The notes beneath the pieces were generated by a model that was given only the letters and a program-made list of their open reading frames with translations, was not told the DNA's origin and made no database searches. A DNA stretch of 42,112 bases from Acidimicrobiales bacterium (GTDB lineage: Bacteria; Actinomycetota; Acidimicrobiia; Acidimicrobiales; Poriferisodalaceae): contig VYDH01000013.1 of the NCBI GenBank assembly GCA_009843525.1, forward strand, positions 1-42,112, read 5' to 3'. Both the position numbers and the translations under genes were made by a program. Shown here in pieces: positions 16,278 to 23,580 of this stretch; the first letter of the stretch is position 1; each line of letters starts with the position of its first letter.

Positions 16278-17348
16278 TCAAACGGCGGGCAGGTACTCGG
16301 CGTCGATGCCGAACGCGTGCGGGCCGACGACCGCCAGTGCTTCGGGGGTGCGCAACAATTCCGGCGCGGGCAACACGAGCACATCGGCGCGAACGCCGAA
16401 GCGCAGCAGCTCCGTAGTGATCGGCTCGCCGGTGTCGGTGGTGACCAGTGTGATGAGGTCGGGCACCATCACCTTTGGCACATCGTTCTCGTAGATGGCG
16501 AGGTTCTCGTTCTGGAAGTCGATGCGGATGGTGCGCCCCGCATCGCCATCGATGCCCGCCACGGTCATCTGGCCGCGTGCAAACCCTGCCGCGTTACGGC
16601 GGTGCACGTCGGTCACCTTCCCGCGCAGGTAGCGCATACCGCCTGCGACACCCAGGATCGCCTCGGTCGGGTCGTCCTTGACGTCGCGGGCACGGTGCAC
16701 TGCATGACCGATCTCACTAGCGAGACGCAACGTGTGCGGGATGATCGAGCGGCGACAGTACGCACCATCCATCACGGCGGAAGCCAGCCCGGTGTGCGCA
16801 CCCATCTCGACCGTCGCAGCCCGGGCGATGCGCTCGAGCCATTTGGCGTTCAGCACGTCAGAGATGATCACTTGGTTGCCGCGCTCGTCGGCAATCGCGG
16901 CGGGATAGGGGCTGCCGCCGTAGATGAGGTACGTGATCATCTGCAGCTCGGGAAAGGCGCGGCCCATGCCGTCGCCGTTCACGATGGGAATGTCCATTGC
17001 CGCGGCGACCACCATCGGCACCATCGAGTTGCTGCCGCCCATCTCGAACGGAGCGATCGCGTCGAACTTCCGGCCCAGATGGCCTTCGAGCGCCCGGGCT
17101 GCCACGGTTTCCTCGTCGCCGCCGGCGAGCTTCTCGTGGCTCACCATCGGCGAGCCCATGCCGCCGACCGCTACCAGCAGGTCGTCGTCGGCGATCTCGT
17201 CGGGCTCGATGACGCGAACCCGACCGCCGTTGCGCAGTACCTGCAGCACCCGCAGCCTGCCGAGATAGGGATTCCCGCCGCCGCCGGTGCCCAGCACCGC
17301 AGCCCCCAAGGCGATCGGTGCGAGATCGGGCTCAGTGATCTCCCACAC
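16278..17348 (-). CDS. DUF917-family protein (hydantoinase-associated)
   Basis: A 356-residue DUF917 protein. It opens with VWEITEPDLAPIALGAAVLGTGGGGNPY (location residues 1-28), whose GTGGGGNPY motif is the family hallmark, followed by DDDLLVAVGGMGSP, FEMGGSNSMVPM and the NGDGMGRAFPELQM motif near residue 135. DUF917 proteins are found beside hydantoinase/oxoprolinase genes and are thought to act on related cyclic amides; the biochemical role is unsettled. The GTG at 17348 is chosen because AGGAGG lies 6 bases upstream; an in-frame ATG at 17384 would put that site inside the gene. It is convergent with the HyuA-like operon and 86 bases downstream of the ALDH gene, so it could be expressed with the kinase-lyase-ALDH set. 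Confidence 0.9.
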   Translation of the reverse strand: MWEITEPDLAPIALGAAVLGTGGGGNPYLGRLRVLQVLRNGGRVRVIEPDEIADDDLLVAVGGMGSPMVSHEKLAGGDEETVAARALEGHLGRKFDAIAPFEMGGSNSMVPMVVAAAMDIPIVNGDGMGRAFPELQMITYLIYGGSPYPAAIADERGNQVIISDVLNAKWLERIARAATVEMGAHTGLASAVMDGAYCRRSIIPHTLRLASEIGHAVHRARDVKDDPTEAILGVAGGMRYLRGKVTDVHRRNAAGFARGQMTVAGIDGDAGRTIRIDFQNENLAIYENDVPKVMVPDLITLVTTDTGEPITTELLRFGVRADVLVLPAPELLRTPEALAVVGPHAFGIDAEYLPAV

Positions 17349-17434
17349 GGCACCCCTCCTGCCCCCGGCCCGCCAGCACAGCAACGGCCGACGCTACCCC
17401 GCCTCGCCGCACCGATCCCCGGCCGGATGCAATC

Positions 17435-18874
17435 TCAAGCGGGATAGCCGGTGTCGATGATGGCCGTCCGCAGGTCGGTCATGTCCAGGATCGTGTACTT
17501 CCCGCCGATGCGGCCCCAGCCGGTACCGGTTCGCGAGGCGCCGCCGAACGGCGGGTGCTGCTCCCAGAATGCGGTGCCCTCGTTGACCAGCACGGTGCCG
17601 CTGCGCAGCTCGTCAACCGCCCGATAGGCACGGGCCAATGACTTGGTGAAGACAGACGCCTGCAGGCCGAGATCAGAAGCGTTTGCAAGCGCGAAGGCCT
17701 CATCGTCGGTGTCGAAGCTGGTGACCGGAATGACGGGTCCGAACGTCTCGTCCAGAAACACGTCCATCGCAGGTGTGACGTCGTCAATGACCGTCAGCTC
17801 GTAGTACAAGTCTGTCGGGCGATCGCTCTGGCGCTCGCCGCCGCAGAGCACCCGGGCCCCGAGGGCCTGGGCGTCGTCGACGTGCGCGTCCATGCGGGCA
17901 GCAACCGCGTGGTTGTTGAGCGGACCCATCAGCGTGGCCTCGTCCAGCGGATCGCCGAGAACGACACGTTCGGCCCGTTCGACCAGCCGCTCGACCACCT
18001 CGTCGTGGACCGAGCGGTGCACCAGCAGACGTTCGGTGGCGACGCAGCACTGTCCCGACACGAAATGGGCGCCATAGACCGCTGCATCGGCGGCTGCGGC
18101 TAGGTCGGCATCGTCAAAGACGATCTGCGGACCGTTGCCCGACGCCTCGATGATCGTGCGTTTCATGCCGGCCGCGGCCACGATGAACTCCGCTGTCGCC
18201 CGCGAGCCCACAAAGCCGACACCGTGCACCCCGGGATGCGATATCAGTGCCTGCCCGATGTCACCGCGCCCCATCACCACCGACACTGCGCCGGGCGGGA
18301 ATCCTGCCTCGGTGACCGCTTCGGCCAGGCCAAGCGCGGAAAGCGGGGCATGTTCTGACGGCTTGATCACCGCCGGATTCCCCGCCGCCAGCGCGGCGGC
18401 CAGCAATTCCGCCGGAATGTTCATCGGGAAGTTCCACGGCGTGATCAAGGCGTACACGCCGTTCGGCTTGCGATGAGTGAAGACGCGTTTGCGGGGATCC
18501 ACGCTGGGCAGCACATGGGTCTCCAGGCGCTTGATCTCTTCAGCGGCCAAGCGAAAGATCTCCGCCGATTCGGCCAGCTCGTCAACGGCTTCTGCCGAGA
18601 GCGCTTTGCCAGACTCACGTGCGAGCTGCTCGGCGTGGTCGTCGGCTCTGGCATCGATGCGGTCGGCGGCGACATGCAGCAGTTCGGCACGTTCGAAGAA
18701 GCTCAGCTGCTCCAGCTCAACCGAGGCCTTGTTGGCGGCAGCGACGGCGTCATCGATGTCGCCGAGCGATGCGATGTCCACTCGTTCCAGCACATTGCCG
18801 GATGCGGGCTCACGGACGGTGAGCGAGTCGATGCTCCGTCCTGTGCGGCGCTCGCCCCCGATGAGCTGGTGCAT
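17435..18874 (-). CDS. Aldehyde dehydrogenase (NAD(P)+-dependent)
   Basis: A 479-residue ALDH of normal length. Visible landmarks are PWNFPMNI (about 146-153), KPSEHAPLSA (171), FVGSRATA (221), the general base Glu243 in IIEASGNGP, and the nucleophile Cys277 in FVSGQCCVATERL. The C-terminal part has DETFGPVIPV and PFGGASRTGTG. It oxidises an aldehyde to a carboxylate or acyl product. It lies 9 bases after the kinase stop, with the phospho-lyase before that, so it probably oxidises the aldehyde the lyase releases. A TAGGGT box overlapping the kinase stop, 6 bases before the ATG, suggests an extra leaderless start. Confidence 0.95.
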   Translation of the reverse strand: MHQLIGGERRTGRSIDSLTVREPASGNVLERVDIASLGDIDDAVAAANKASVELEQLSFFERAELLHVAADRIDARADDHAEQLARESGKALSAEAVDELAESAEIFRLAAEEIKRLETHVLPSVDPRKRVFTHRKPNGVYALITPWNFPMNIPAELLAAALAAGNPAVIKPSEHAPLSALGLAEAVTEAGFPPGAVSVVMGRGDIGQALISHPGVHGVGFVGSRATAEFIVAAAGMKRTIIEASGNGPQIVFDDADLAAAADAAVYGAHFVSGQCCVATERLLVHRSVHDEVVERLVERAERVVLGDPLDEATLMGPLNNHAVAARMDAHVDDAQALGARVLCGGERQSDRPTDLYYELTVIDDVTPAMDVFLDETFGPVIPVTSFDTDDEAFALANASDLGLQASVFTKSLARAYRAVDELRSGTVLVNEGTAFWEQHPPFGGASRTGTGWGRIGGKYTILDMTDLRTAIIDTGYPA

Positions 18875-18880
18875 CTGCGC

Positions 18881-18886
18881 ACCCTA
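18881..18886 (-). promoter_or_regulatory. Candidate internal -10 box (TAGGGT) for leaderless ALDH
   Basis: Read on the minus strand, TAGGGT contains the TAG stop of the kinase gene and ends 6 bases before the ALDH ATG. The geometry equals that at 5624 and 22127. It would let ALDH be transcribed apart from the upstream genes. Inference from spacing. Confidence 0.4.
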
Positions 18887-19912
18887 CGCCCGGTCCAGAT
18901 CGCCGCTGAGCAGCCGCTCGCAACCGGCTACGACGCCGCTGCGGAACATCTCGAGTTGGCCTTCGGGCCAGGGAACCTCGGGCCGCTCGGCTCGCCAGCC
19001 AAGGATCGCCATGCCGCGGATGAGCTCGAACATCGGCACCAGCGCCAGGTCGTCGTTGCTGATCGGGCGGACTGCCCGGTAGCTGTGGAGGAACGCCTGA
19101 CGTGCCGCGCGGAAATCTGCTGTGCCGCGCGAATGGAACATCGCCACCGCGATGTCGTACTGGTGCCATCCGAAACCGGCGTCGTCGAAGTCGATCACGC
19201 CCAGTTTCCCGTCGTGGGTGAGCAGGTTTGCCAGGTGCAGATCGGCATGAATCATGCTGAAGGTCCGGCTCGGCTCGCCGTAGCGACGAAGCTGTGCCCG
19301 GCAGTGATCGCGAGCGGTGATCAGCAGCCCCCGTTCGCGCTCGTCGAGCACCGGGCTCTCCCAGAACGGTCCCCAGAAGGGGGCATCGCCGAGCAAGCCA
19401 TCCAGATCCAAACGATGGCGCTGGAACGACGGCGGCGGCGTCCAGCTCGTCGCCTGATTGTGCATCGTTGCCATCAGAGCGCCGAGCTGCCCGAACGGCT
19501 CGGCGATCTCGGTCGGGCCGGCCGCATCGGTGCTCTTGTCGTGAGCCGTGAGCAGCTCGCCGACGATCTCTCCGGGTGCCCAGAGGTTGAGGCCGACCTG
19601 CCGAGTCTCGCCCTCGGTGACGTGGACCGGAACAAAATGACGTCCGTCCGGCGCCGCAACCGGTGTCGGCACCGAAATGCCACTGCTGCGCAGCGCCTCG
19701 AGCCACAACCGTTCGGAGTTGAGTTCTTCGAGGGTGTGATAGTCGGGTCGATGCAGCCGCAGCACGTAGGACTGACCTGAGTGATCGTCGTCGGCGCGGA
19801 ATGTGACGTTTTCGCTGATGCCAACTAGCTGTAGTCGTGCAGACCCGAGGCCGAATTCCCGCAGCGCCATGCGTGCGGCTGTCTCGTACGGGATCGCAGC
19901 CCCGTCAGCCAT
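18884..19912 (-). CDS. APH-fold kinase, hydroxylysine/amino-alcohol kinase type
   Basis: A 342-residue phosphotransferase of the aminoglycoside phosphotransferase/homoserine-kinase-like fold. The catalytic loop is intact: H222-A-D224 and N229 in IHADLHLANLL, followed by the metal-binding D241-F-D243 in VIDFDDAG. The N-lobe has VLRLHRPDYHT with the nucleotide-contacting region and an acidic helix (ELNSERLWLEAL). The ATG at 19912 is preferred because it overlaps the phospho-lyase stop by 8 bases (ATGGCTGA); the frame extends to 19960 without homology character. In mammals the hydroxylysine kinase has this fold and its product is used by a lyase of exactly the neighbouring type. An amino-alcohol substrate such as hydroxylysine or ethanolamine is therefore inferred; choline/homoserine-type kinases are alternatives. 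Confidence 0.85.
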   Translation of the reverse strand: MADGAAIPYETAARMALREFGLGSARLQLVGISENVTFRADDDHSGQSYVLRLHRPDYHTLEELNSERLWLEALRSSGISVPTPVAAPDGRHFVPVHVTEGETRQVGLNLWAPGEIVGELLTAHDKSTDAAGPTEIAEPFGQLGALMATMHNQATSWTPPPSFQRHRLDLDGLLGDAPFWGPFWESPVLDERERGLLITARDHCRAQLRRYGEPSRTFSMIHADLHLANLLTHDGKLGVIDFDDAGFGWHQYDIAVAMFHSRGTADFRAARQAFLHSYRAVRPISNDDLALVPMFELIRGMAILGWRAERPEVPWPEGQLEMFRSGVVAGCERLLSGDLDRA

Positions 19913-21194
19913 CGAGTTCCTGCAGCACAGCGTGGAAGGCTGACAGGAACTCCTCTGCATGCGACTGCTGCAGCACGAGGGGCGGGCGGAGCTTCAGCAC
20001 GTTGGCGAATGCACCGGCGTTCGAGGCAAGAATGCCTCGCTCTTTCAGCCGGTCGGTGACCTCGACGGCTCGTGCTCGATCTGGAGCCAGATCCTTCCCG
20101 GACACCATCTCCACGCCGATGAACAGGCCGTGCCCGCGAACGTCGCCGATCCACGAGCAACCAACCGCCCGATCGACGAGCGCGGCTTTCAGATTGCGGC
20201 CGATCTCGCTGACGCTCGACGCCAGGCCGCGTTGTTCGATCTCGTCGATCACCGCGTGACCCACGGCTGCTTGCAAAGGACTGGCGGCGAACGTGTTGAA
20301 GTGTCGCGTCCGCGTGCGGAAGCCCTCCACGATCTCCCTGCTGGCGACCGTCGCCGACAGCGGCAGACCGTTGCCCATCGGCTTGCCCATCACAGCGATG
20401 TCAGGCTCGAAGCCCGTGACTTCGTATCCCCACCAGCGACCAGTCCGGCAGTAGCCGGCCTGCACCTCGTCGGCGATGACCAGTCCACCAGCGTCGCGCA
20501 CCATCTGCGAGGCCCTCGCCATGAAGTCGCCCGGGATGTCCGGCAAGCCCTCGTTCGCCAGGATCGAGCACAAAACGATTGCCGCGACGCCGTGTCCAGA
20601 TTCTTCGAGGTGCCCGATGGCGGCTGCGAGCTGGTCGAGATAAGCGTCGGCCAGCTCAGTGTCATCGAGACCGTCTTCGATGGGACGGAAGCGCTGCGGG
20701 AAGGGGATCGTCGCAAGGTCGGGATGCGCCTCTGGCTCCCTTGCTGCCAGCGTCAGCGCAATGACCGCCTCGCTGTTCCCGTGGTAGGTCGCGTCGGTGG
20801 CGATCACGCCGCGCTGGCCCGTGGCGAGTCGTGCCATGCGCAGCCCCACCTCGACAGCCTCGGTGCCGCTGCAGCTGATGACAGCGCTTTCGATGCCATC
20901 GTGATGCAGCGCTACTAGGCGCTCGGCGAAGCTGACGATGCCCTCGTGCAGGTACCGACTGTGCACGTTCAGCGTGGCCTGCTGGGCAGCCATCGCGTCG
21001 GCGACGCGAGCGTTGCCGTGACCCACGCATGGCACGTTGTTGTACATGTCGATGTAGCGGCGGCCGTCGGCGTCGAACAGTTCGACGCCGTCTCCCCGCA
21101 CGATGTGCAGGGGCTCGGTATAGAAGAGCTGCGCGCCCGCGCCGAGCGCCTGTTCCCGGCGCTCAAGCAGCTTTCTGGCAACCGGCGCGCTCAT
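19905..21194 (-). CDS. Class-III PLP enzyme, phospho-lyase subgroup (ETNPPL/PHYKPL-like)
   Basis: A 429-residue class-III aminotransferase-fold enzyme. Lys271 in VMGKPMGNGLPL binds PLP and Asp242 in IADEVQAGYCRTG holds its ring nitrogen; SCSGTEAVEVGLR (108-120) contacts the phosphate. YNNVPCVGHGN (51-61), NVHSRYLHEGIV (76-87), GKPMGNG, IGDVRGHGLFIG and NVLKLRPP resemble mammalian ethanolamine-phosphate and 5-phosphohydroxylysine phospho-lyases more than transaminases. Those enzymes remove ammonia and phosphate from an O-phospho-amino alcohol to give an aldehyde. The kinase gene overlaps its 3' end by 8 bases and ALDH follows, giving a complete kinase-lyase-dehydrogenase set. A transaminase role cannot be excluded without assay. 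PhyH lies 53 bases upstream. Confidence 0.88.
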   Translation of the reverse strand: MSAPVARKLLERREQALGAGAQLFYTEPLHIVRGDGVELFDADGRRYIDMYNNVPCVGHGNARVADAMAAQQATLNVHSRYLHEGIVSFAERLVALHHDGIESAVISCSGTEAVEVGLRMARLATGQRGVIATDATYHGNSEAVIALTLAAREPEAHPDLATIPFPQRFRPIEDGLDDTELADAYLDQLAAAIGHLEESGHGVAAIVLCSILANEGLPDIPGDFMARASQMVRDAGGLVIADEVQAGYCRTGRWWGYEVTGFEPDIAVMGKPMGNGLPLSATVASREIVEGFRTRTRHFNTFAASPLQAAVGHAVIDEIEQRGLASSVSEIGRNLKAALVDRAVGCSWIGDVRGHGLFIGVEMVSGKDLAPDRARAVEVTDRLKERGILASNAGAFANVLKLRPPLVLQQSHAEEFLSAFHAVLQELDG

Positions 21195-21247
21195 CGAAAT
21201 AGTGATGCGTGTCGATGCGGCCGTTGGCTGAGCCGGTGCAGGGCGAC

Positions 21248-22120
21248 TCAGTCGCCGACGAGCAATGAGGAGTTGTCGTGCTTCGAGGTCGGCTTGCGGC
21301 CGAGCACGATCTCCGGGGTGAGCAGGTCAACCGGTCCGGGCATGCCGTCGGGGTCGGAGTAGTAGCCGAGCGCATAGTTGCCCATCGAGTAGCCCATCAG
21401 GTCTGCCAGATCGGGATCGAGGTCTTTGGCGATGCTCGGCGGGCACGAGAGGAACTGGTTTTCCTCGGTGCGCAGCCAGCCGAGCGTGTAGGTGATGTTG
21501 ATGCCGGTACGTTCGGCATCGCTGCGGTTCTCGCCCCCGCCGTGGATCACCGAGCCCGAGTACAGCAGCACCGATCCGGCGCCCATGGCGGCCTGGGTCT
21601 TCTCGTCGTCGTCGGCCCTGCGCTCGGGATCCCATCCGGGGCTACCCGGAACGATGCGGGTGCCGCCGTTCTCGGGTGTGAAGTCGCTGAGTGCCCACAT
21701 CGTGTTGAACTGCGGGTCGATCTCTCTGGGGACATAGCCGCCCCATGCGTCCCGGTCGCGGTGCAACGGCTGAGTTCCCTGGCCGGGCTTGATGTTGATG
21801 ACCTGCGTGAGGTGCAGCTGGATCTTGTTGGTATAGGGGCTGAGGAACCGGTTGGCCATGTCCATGACCTTCGGGTGCATCACCAACTCACGGCATGCGG
21901 GCGAGCGTGCGACCAGCGCGCCGGTGCGGGTCGTGTTGTGACCGGAGAAGTTGTCGAGCCCGCCCGGGGTGCGGTCGATCCACGGCCGCAGCTCGGCCTC
22001 GAGCCGGTTCAGCATGTCGACATCGATGGCGTCCTCGATGATCGCGCCGCCGTCGATTCGCACGACCTCCACGATCTCCTCGTCCGGTGTGTCCAGGTTG
22101 AAACGTGCAAGCTCAGCCAT
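21248..22120 (-). CDS. Phytanoyl-CoA dioxygenase (PhyH)-family Fe(II)/2-oxoglutarate enzyme
   Basis: A 290-residue PhyH-family oxygenase. The iron triad is H120-R-D122 in PLHRDRDAWGG plus distal H193 in SVIHGGGENRS; R204 in ERTGINI is the probable 2-oxoglutarate anchor. The core also has QLHLTQVINIKPGQG, WALSDFTPENGGTRIVPGS and GSVLLYSGS. Members hydroxylate unactivated carbon in lipids, osmolytes (ectoine) and phosphonates. The start ATG at 22120 has no Shine-Dalgarno but a TACTGT box 6 bases upstream. Position at the head of the phospho-lyase/kinase/ALDH run suggests it makes the hydroxyl group that the kinase phosphorylates; this is inference. The substrate is unknown. Confidence 0.9.
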   Translation of the reverse strand: MAELARFNLDTPDEEIVEVVRIDGGAIIEDAIDVDMLNRLEAELRPWIDRTPGGLDNFSGHNTTRTGALVARSPACRELVMHPKVMDMANRFLSPYTNKIQLHLTQVINIKPGQGTQPLHRDRDAWGGYVPREIDPQFNTMWALSDFTPENGGTRIVPGSPGWDPERRADDDEKTQAAMGAGSVLLYSGSVIHGGGENRSDAERTGINITYTLGWLRTEENQFLSCPPSIAKDLDPDLADLMGYSMGNYALGYYSDPDGMPGPVDLLTPEIVLGRKPTSKHDNSSLLVGD

Positions 22121-22126
22121 GCCGCA

Positions 22127-22132
22127 ACAGTA
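22127..22132 (-). promoter_or_regulatory. Candidate -10 box (TACTGT) for leaderless PhyH transcript
   Basis: On the minus strand TACTGT ends 6 bases before the PhyH ATG at 22120. It is one half of a divergent promoter region of 93 bases; the other half is at 22201. Confidence 0.5.
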
Positions 22133-22200
22133 CGCGCTGCCGAAGTCACATACAGGTCCGGCGTTGGCCGCGCACACGGTCCTGCCCCGGCTGGTCGTTC

Positions 22201-22206
22201 TACGCT
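22201..22206 (+). promoter_or_regulatory. Candidate -10 box (TACGCT) for leaderless lipocalin-like gene
   Basis: TACGCT ends 7 bases before the GTG at 22214, and no ribosome site lies between them. It pairs divergently with the PhyH box at 22127. Confidence 0.5.
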
Positions 22207-22213
22207 TCGGCCC

Positions 22214-23185
22214 GTGAGCCAGCCACCCGGCAGCATCCCGGTCTTCACTCCCGCAGACGACGGTTTTCACGCCCATCTGCGAGGCGACGATTGGTGGTTC
22301 ACCGAGACGGCCTGGTATTCGTTCCATCACCGCGAGCGGCGGCTCGGAGGCTGGCTCTACACGCTCGCTCGCCACAACATCGGCACGATCTCGGGCGGGG
22401 CCTGGGTGTGGGACGACAGCGCACACCTGCCCTGGGAGGTGCCGTACAGCTCCAATCTCACGGCGCTGCGCCTGCCGCCCGAGCTCGACCTTCGCGATGA
22501 GACGCTGCCGAATGGCGTCAGCGTCAAGGTCGAGATTCCGACGATGGCGTACCGGCTCGCCTACGACGACCCTGGACGCTTCAGCGCCGATCTGCGTTTC
22601 GAGGCCGTGCTGGCGCCGCGGCCGCTGACGGCGGGAGGCTCGACATTCGGCCACTCGGCGCACTTCGATCAGATCGGACGGGTCACCGGCCACATCCAGC
22701 TCAACGGCGAGGACATCGACATTGACTGCTGGTCGATGCGCGATCGCACGTGGGGTCGACGACCCGAGGACCGTCCCCGTCAGGCGGCATACGTCACCGG
22801 CGCCGGCGACGACGGCTCGGGATTCCTGGCGGTCACCAATGCACGGGATGGCGTCGATCGGGTCGCATACGGATTCATCCAGCGAGGCGACGCACAGATC
22901 GGCCTGGTCGACGGCGAGCGCAGGGTGCAGCGTGCTGCGGAGGGCTGGATCAGTGAGATCCAGATCGACGCCGTCGACGCCGCCGGCGAGCGCTTCGTGG
23001 CCGTGGGGCAACCGGTGAGCCGCATCGTCATCAACCGGCACAGCTTCATCGACATCAACAGCCTCGTTCGTTGGGAAGTCGACGGAGCGGGGACCTGGTG
23101 GGGCGAGGACCAGGACATGTGGCCCACTCACCGTTTCGCCGCAGCCAAGCGCAGCGGCGACTGGTCGATCAGCAGCCACAGATGA
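22214..23185 (+). CDS. Uncharacterised two-domain lipocalin/CrtC-like protein
   Basis: A 323-residue protein with no signal peptide. It is Trp- and aromatic-rich, with WWFTETAWYSF near residue 29, RLGGWLYTLARHN, WSMRDRTWGRRPEDR near 175, and a C-terminal WWGEDQDMWPTHRF. The WxMRDRTWG pattern recalls hydroxyneurosporene-synthase (CrtC)/AttH-like double lipocalin proteins, possibly the DUF7064/DUF7065 group; I am not certain of the family name. Related proteins are often encoded next to acyl-CoA or APH-family genes. GTG at 22214 is chosen for the -10 box upstream and because homology character starts at SQPPGSIPVFTP; the open frame reaches back to 21278 only as antisense of PhyH. Its stop overlaps the next ATG (ATGA). 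Confidence 0.75.
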   Translation: MSQPPGSIPVFTPADDGFHAHLRGDDWWFTETAWYSFHHRERRLGGWLYTLARHNIGTISGGAWVWDDSAHLPWEVPYSSNLTALRLPPELDLRDETLPNGVSVKVEIPTMAYRLAYDDPGRFSADLRFEAVLAPRPLTAGGSTFGHSAHFDQIGRVTGHIQLNGEDIDIDCWSMRDRTWGRRPEDRPRQAAYVTGAGDDGSGFLAVTNARDGVDRVAYGFIQRGDAQIGLVDGERRVQRAAEGWISEIQIDAVDAAGERFVAVGQPVSRIVINRHSFIDINSLVRWEVDGAGTWWGEDQDMWPTHRFAAAKRSGDWSISSHR

Positions 23186-23580
23186 GCTCGGAGAATCACG
23201 AACTGCTCGGGCGACTCGCCGAACAGGTGCGGAGCGAGATCGCGCCGGCCGTCGACGGCGAGTACCGGCGCACCCAGGCCTATATGGCCGCGGTGATTCT
23301 CGAGCGGCTGGCCCGCGAGGCCGTGCTGGGGGAGCGTCATGCGACGGCTGAAGCGGACGACATGGCCCAGTTGCTCACCGAATTGGACGGCATCGAGCTG
23401 GAAGCCCTCAGCGAAGAGCTCGCAGCCTTGCGGGCCAATGCCAGGGTCGCGGCGCTCGGCGATGTGGTGGAAGCGCTCTACCGCGTCGATCCCGAGCGGC
23501 CGGAGACTGCCGCTGCGTTGGCCGCCATCCGTCGGGTGCTGCGGCGTGACATCGACCGGCGCATGGAGATCGCCCGGTGA
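23182..23580 (+). CDS. Small helical protein of unknown function
   Basis: A 132-residue, Ala-, Glu- and Arg-rich protein predicted by eye to be nearly all alpha-helical (LAEQVRSEIAPAVDGEYRR, EELAALRANARVAALGDVV). No recognised domain, signal or membrane segment. Its ATG overlaps the lipocalin-like stop (ATGA) and its stop overlaps the GTG of the APH-family gene (GTGA), so three genes form a coupled trio. Such a small helical partner beside an APH-family protein could be an accessory subunit; that is a guess from context. Confidence 0.7.
   Translation: MSSENHELLGRLAEQVRSEIAPAVDGEYRRTQAYMAAVILERLAREAVLGERHATAEADDMAQLLTELDGIELEALSEELAALRANARVAALGDVVEALYRVDPERPETAAALAAIRRVLRRDIDRRMEIAR

Noticed and set aside
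17349..17384. Upstream ATG start of DUF917 at 17384
   Set aside because: A strong AGGAGG site lies inside this stretch, 6 bases before the GTG at 17348.
17435..22120. 2-Aminoethylphosphonate degradation (PhnY-type PhyH plus PbfA-type PLP lyase plus ALDH)
   Set aside because: It would explain three of the four genes, but not the intact APH kinase, and no PhnZ, PhnA, PhnX or PhnW is nearby. Kept only as an alternative.
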